6,995 nt of DNA. Source: Marinagarivorans sp. UBA5868 (lineage in GTDB: Bacteria > Pseudomonadota > Gammaproteobacteria > Pseudomonadales > Cellvibrionaceae). Below are positions 5,860 through 6,995 of this stretch, one piece after another. The notes beneath the pieces are model-generated. The model was given only the letters and a program-made list of their open reading frames with translations. It was not told the DNA's origin and did not search any database. Position 1 is the stretch's first letter, and each line of letters opens with the position of its first letter. The position numbers were made by a program, and so were the translations under genes. The stretch is from assembly GCA_002432095.1 (NCBI GenBank), contig DJFQ01000046.1, positions 12,147 through 19,141 on the forward strand. Reading direction: 5' to 3'.

Positions 5860-5925
5860 GTCCCGTTCCCGGCTGACGCGGCGGCGGGCTTCAGACAATA
5901 AAAGCAGAAGCTGTGAGGTTTTTTT

Positions 5926-6057
5926 ATGGTCAATGCACTGTTGATTCTGGGCTTGGCTCTGATTATTGGTAGCTTTTTTTTAAATCCCCAATCTGGCATG
6001 CAGAAGCGCGCCATTCGTATTGAAGATCTGGAGCATAAGCGACGCCGTCGCCACTGA
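5926..6057 (+). CDS. Small single-pass membrane protein, 43 aa
   Basis: I do not recognise this product. Read directly, it begins MVNALLILGLALIIG and has a hydrophobic helix spanning about residues 2-19 (ending SFFLNP). An amphipathic, charged tail follows (KRAIRIEDLEHK), closing in RRRRH. The positive-inside rule predicts the tail in the cytoplasm. ATG 5926 has a GTGAGG ribosome site (5913-5918) 7 nt upstream, and the frame is closed by a TGA just before it, so the start is unambiguous. The site, the clean membrane helix and the basic tail make a real gene likely despite its size. It lies 180 nt after typA on the same strand and converges on the ABC transporter gene 50 nt away. Seven Ts precede the ATG and eight Ts lie in codons 17-19. 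Small proteins of this shape often modulate larger membrane complexes, but no partner can be named. Confidence 0.72.
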   Translation: MVNALLILGLALIIGSFFLNPQSGMQKRAIRIEDLEHKRRRRH

Positions 6058-6081
6058 GTTCAGATTACTCCCTCATCTCAC

Positions 6082-6104
6082 GCCTGACTCAAATAGAGTT
6101 AGGC
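6082..6104 (+). terminator. Hairpin between the small gene and the convergent ABC transporter gene
   Basis: GCCTGACTC and GAGTTAGGC pair over 9 bp in the plus-strand RNA (one G-U wobble) around a 5-nt loop, 24 nt after the small gene's stop. The wobble becomes an A-C mismatch on the minus strand, so it best suits the plus-strand transcript. No T-run follows, so it is only a weak terminator candidate. Confidence 0.45.
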
Positions 6105-6107
6105 AGC

Positions 6108-6995
6108 TCAACCGAGAAACCCTCCTGACTGGTGTGCCCAAAGCTGGGCATATAATCCATTTTGGGCGAGCAATTCCCGGTGCGTTCCCTGTTCTACGAT
6201 TCTGCCGTTATCGAGCACGACCAATCGGTCCATGGCGGCAATAGTAGAAAGGCGATGGGCAATGGCAATCACAGTTTTATCAGTCATTAGTTCGTTCAGA
6301 TTCTCCTGGATAGCGGTTTCCACTTCGGAATCCAGGGCAGATGTGGCCTCGTCGAGAATCAGGATCGGCGCGTTTTTAAGTAGCACTCGGGCAATGGCGA
6401 TCCGCTGACGTTGACCTCCGGAGAGTTTCACCCCGCGTTCCCCGACGTGGGCGTCATAACCGCGCCTTTCTTTGTGATCTTCAAGCGCGGCGATGAATTC
6501 GTCCGCTTTGGCCTGTTGTGCTGCCTGCCGCATTTCGTCTTCGCTGGCGTCGGGTCGTCCGTACAAAAGATTTTCCCGGACTGACCGATGTAACAGAGAG
6601 GTATCCTGAGTCACCATGCCAATATTGCTGCGCAGGGATTCCTGCTGAACGCAGGCGATATTTTGTCCGTCAATAAGAATCTCCCCTGCTTCCACATCGA
6701 AGAAGCGCAGCAGCAAGTTCACCAGCGTACTTTTGCCTGCGCCGGAGCGCCCTACCAAACCCACCTTTTCGCCGGGGCGGATAGTCAGGTTGAAATGGTC
6801 GATCACCCCGCTGCCCTTGCCGTAGTGAAAGGAGAGATCACGAAACTCAATTTCTCCCCGGGATATCTGCAATGGCTCCGCGTTTGGTGCATCAACGATT
6901 TGTCGCGAGCGAGCCAGCGTTTGCATTCCGTCGTGTACGGTTCCGATATTTTCGAATAACCCGGAAACTTCCCACATGACCCATTGGGACATTCC
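6108..6995 (-). CDS. Exporter-type ABC transporter, permease-ATPase fusion (C-terminal ATPase part)
   Basis: This is the ATPase half of a fused ABC exporter half-transporter of the MsbA/multidrug type. It is incomplete: the frame is open at the right edge, and the transmembrane domain apart from its last helix end (SQWVMWEVSGLFENIGTV) lies outside. Counting from the Met at 6990-6992, the visible motifs are A-loop Y57, Walker A GRSGAGKST (81-89), Q-loop Q129, signature LSGGQ (190-194), Walker B ILILD with catalytic E215, D-loop SALD (218-221) and H-loop H246. All are canonical, so the site should hydrolyse ATP. The linker (GMQTLARSRQIVDAPNAEPL) and the C-terminus LWAHQSGGFLG are typical of a common proteobacterial half-transporter group annotated as multidrug or lipid exporters. 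The substrate cannot be determined. The stop at 6108-6110 faces the small gene's end across 50 nt. Confidence 0.95.
   Translation of the reverse strand, partial: GMSQWVMWEVSGLFENIGTVHDGMQTLARSRQIVDAPNAEPLQISRGEIEFRDLSFHYGKGSGVIDHFNLTIRPGEKVGLVGRSGAGKSTLVNLLLRFFDVEAGEILIDGQNIACVQQESLRSNIGMVTQDTSLLHRSVRENLLYGRPDASEDEMRQAAQQAKADEFIAALEDHKERRGYDAHVGERGVKLSGGQRQRIAIARVLLKNAPILILDEATSALDSEVETAIQENLNELMTDKTVIAIAHRLSTIAAMDRLVVLDNGRIVEQGTHRELLAQNGLYAQLWAHQSGGFLG

Noticed and set aside
5548..5898. 116-codon minus-strand frame across the typA end and the spacer
   Set aside because: It overlaps the conserved TypA C-terminus and the terminator hairpin, and its product shows no domain-like pattern.
5974..5985. 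T TTT TTA slippery heptamer in the correct phase inside the 43-aa gene, within a run of eight Ts
   Set aside because: The -1 frame gives only 13 more codons with no recognisable feature before a stop, and no obvious stimulatory structure follows at the right distance. Phe/Leu codons in a membrane helix produce such runs by chance.
1..6995. Scan for CRISPR arrays, tRNA/rRNA genes, insertion sequences and defence or phage genes
   Set aside because: No regularly spaced repeats, cloverleaf sequences, transposase motifs or phage-type genes were found.

Overview
The window looks like chromosomal core-genome DNA from a gammaproteobacterium, probably a marine or cellulolytic Cellvibrionales/Pseudomonadales-type organism. 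This rests on the ThiI form with a C-terminal rhodanese domain, a TypA/BipA that aligns almost end to end with the E. coli protein, a secreted small glutathione peroxidase and an M42 peptidase. The genus-level guess is inference. No insertion sequence, phage gene, CRISPR array, tRNA or rRNA was seen.

Layout: (1) 1-1229, plus strand: the 3' part of thiI, then 17 nt later a TTG-started gene for an unrecognised membrane-anchored protein with a predicted periplasmic domain. (2) 1236-3628, minus strand: read in the direction of transcription, an outer-membrane beta-barrel protein, an M42-family aminopeptidase and a secreted glutathione peroxidase. This block converges on the thiI block, and a strong stem with T-runs on both sides (1171-1214) lies at the junction, inside the last codons of the plus-strand gene. 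(3) 3629-3921: a divergent regulatory region with a consensus TATAAT for typA, a candidate promoter for the barrel gene and several dyads. (4) 3922-5745, plus strand: complete typA, with a GTG start corrected from the longest reading frame, followed by a hairpin. (5) 5746-6057: a 180-nt structured spacer, then a 43-codon gene for a small single-pass membrane protein. (6) 6108 to the right edge, minus strand: the nucleotide-binding half of an exporter-type ABC transporter that runs off the window.

How the genes relate: thiI (tRNA U8 thiolation and sulfur relay) and typA (ribosome-associated GTPase) are translation-related housekeeping genes. From memory they are close neighbours in Pseudomonas, so the four genes between them here look like a lineage-specific insertion. 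Three of those four encode products predicted to reach the envelope. The parts most worth a second look are the terminator embedded in a coding sequence, the unlisted 43-aa membrane protein, and a hairpin that covers the only Shine-Dalgarno-like bases of the M42 gene. No clear new multi-gene system such as a defence island or biosynthetic cluster is visible.
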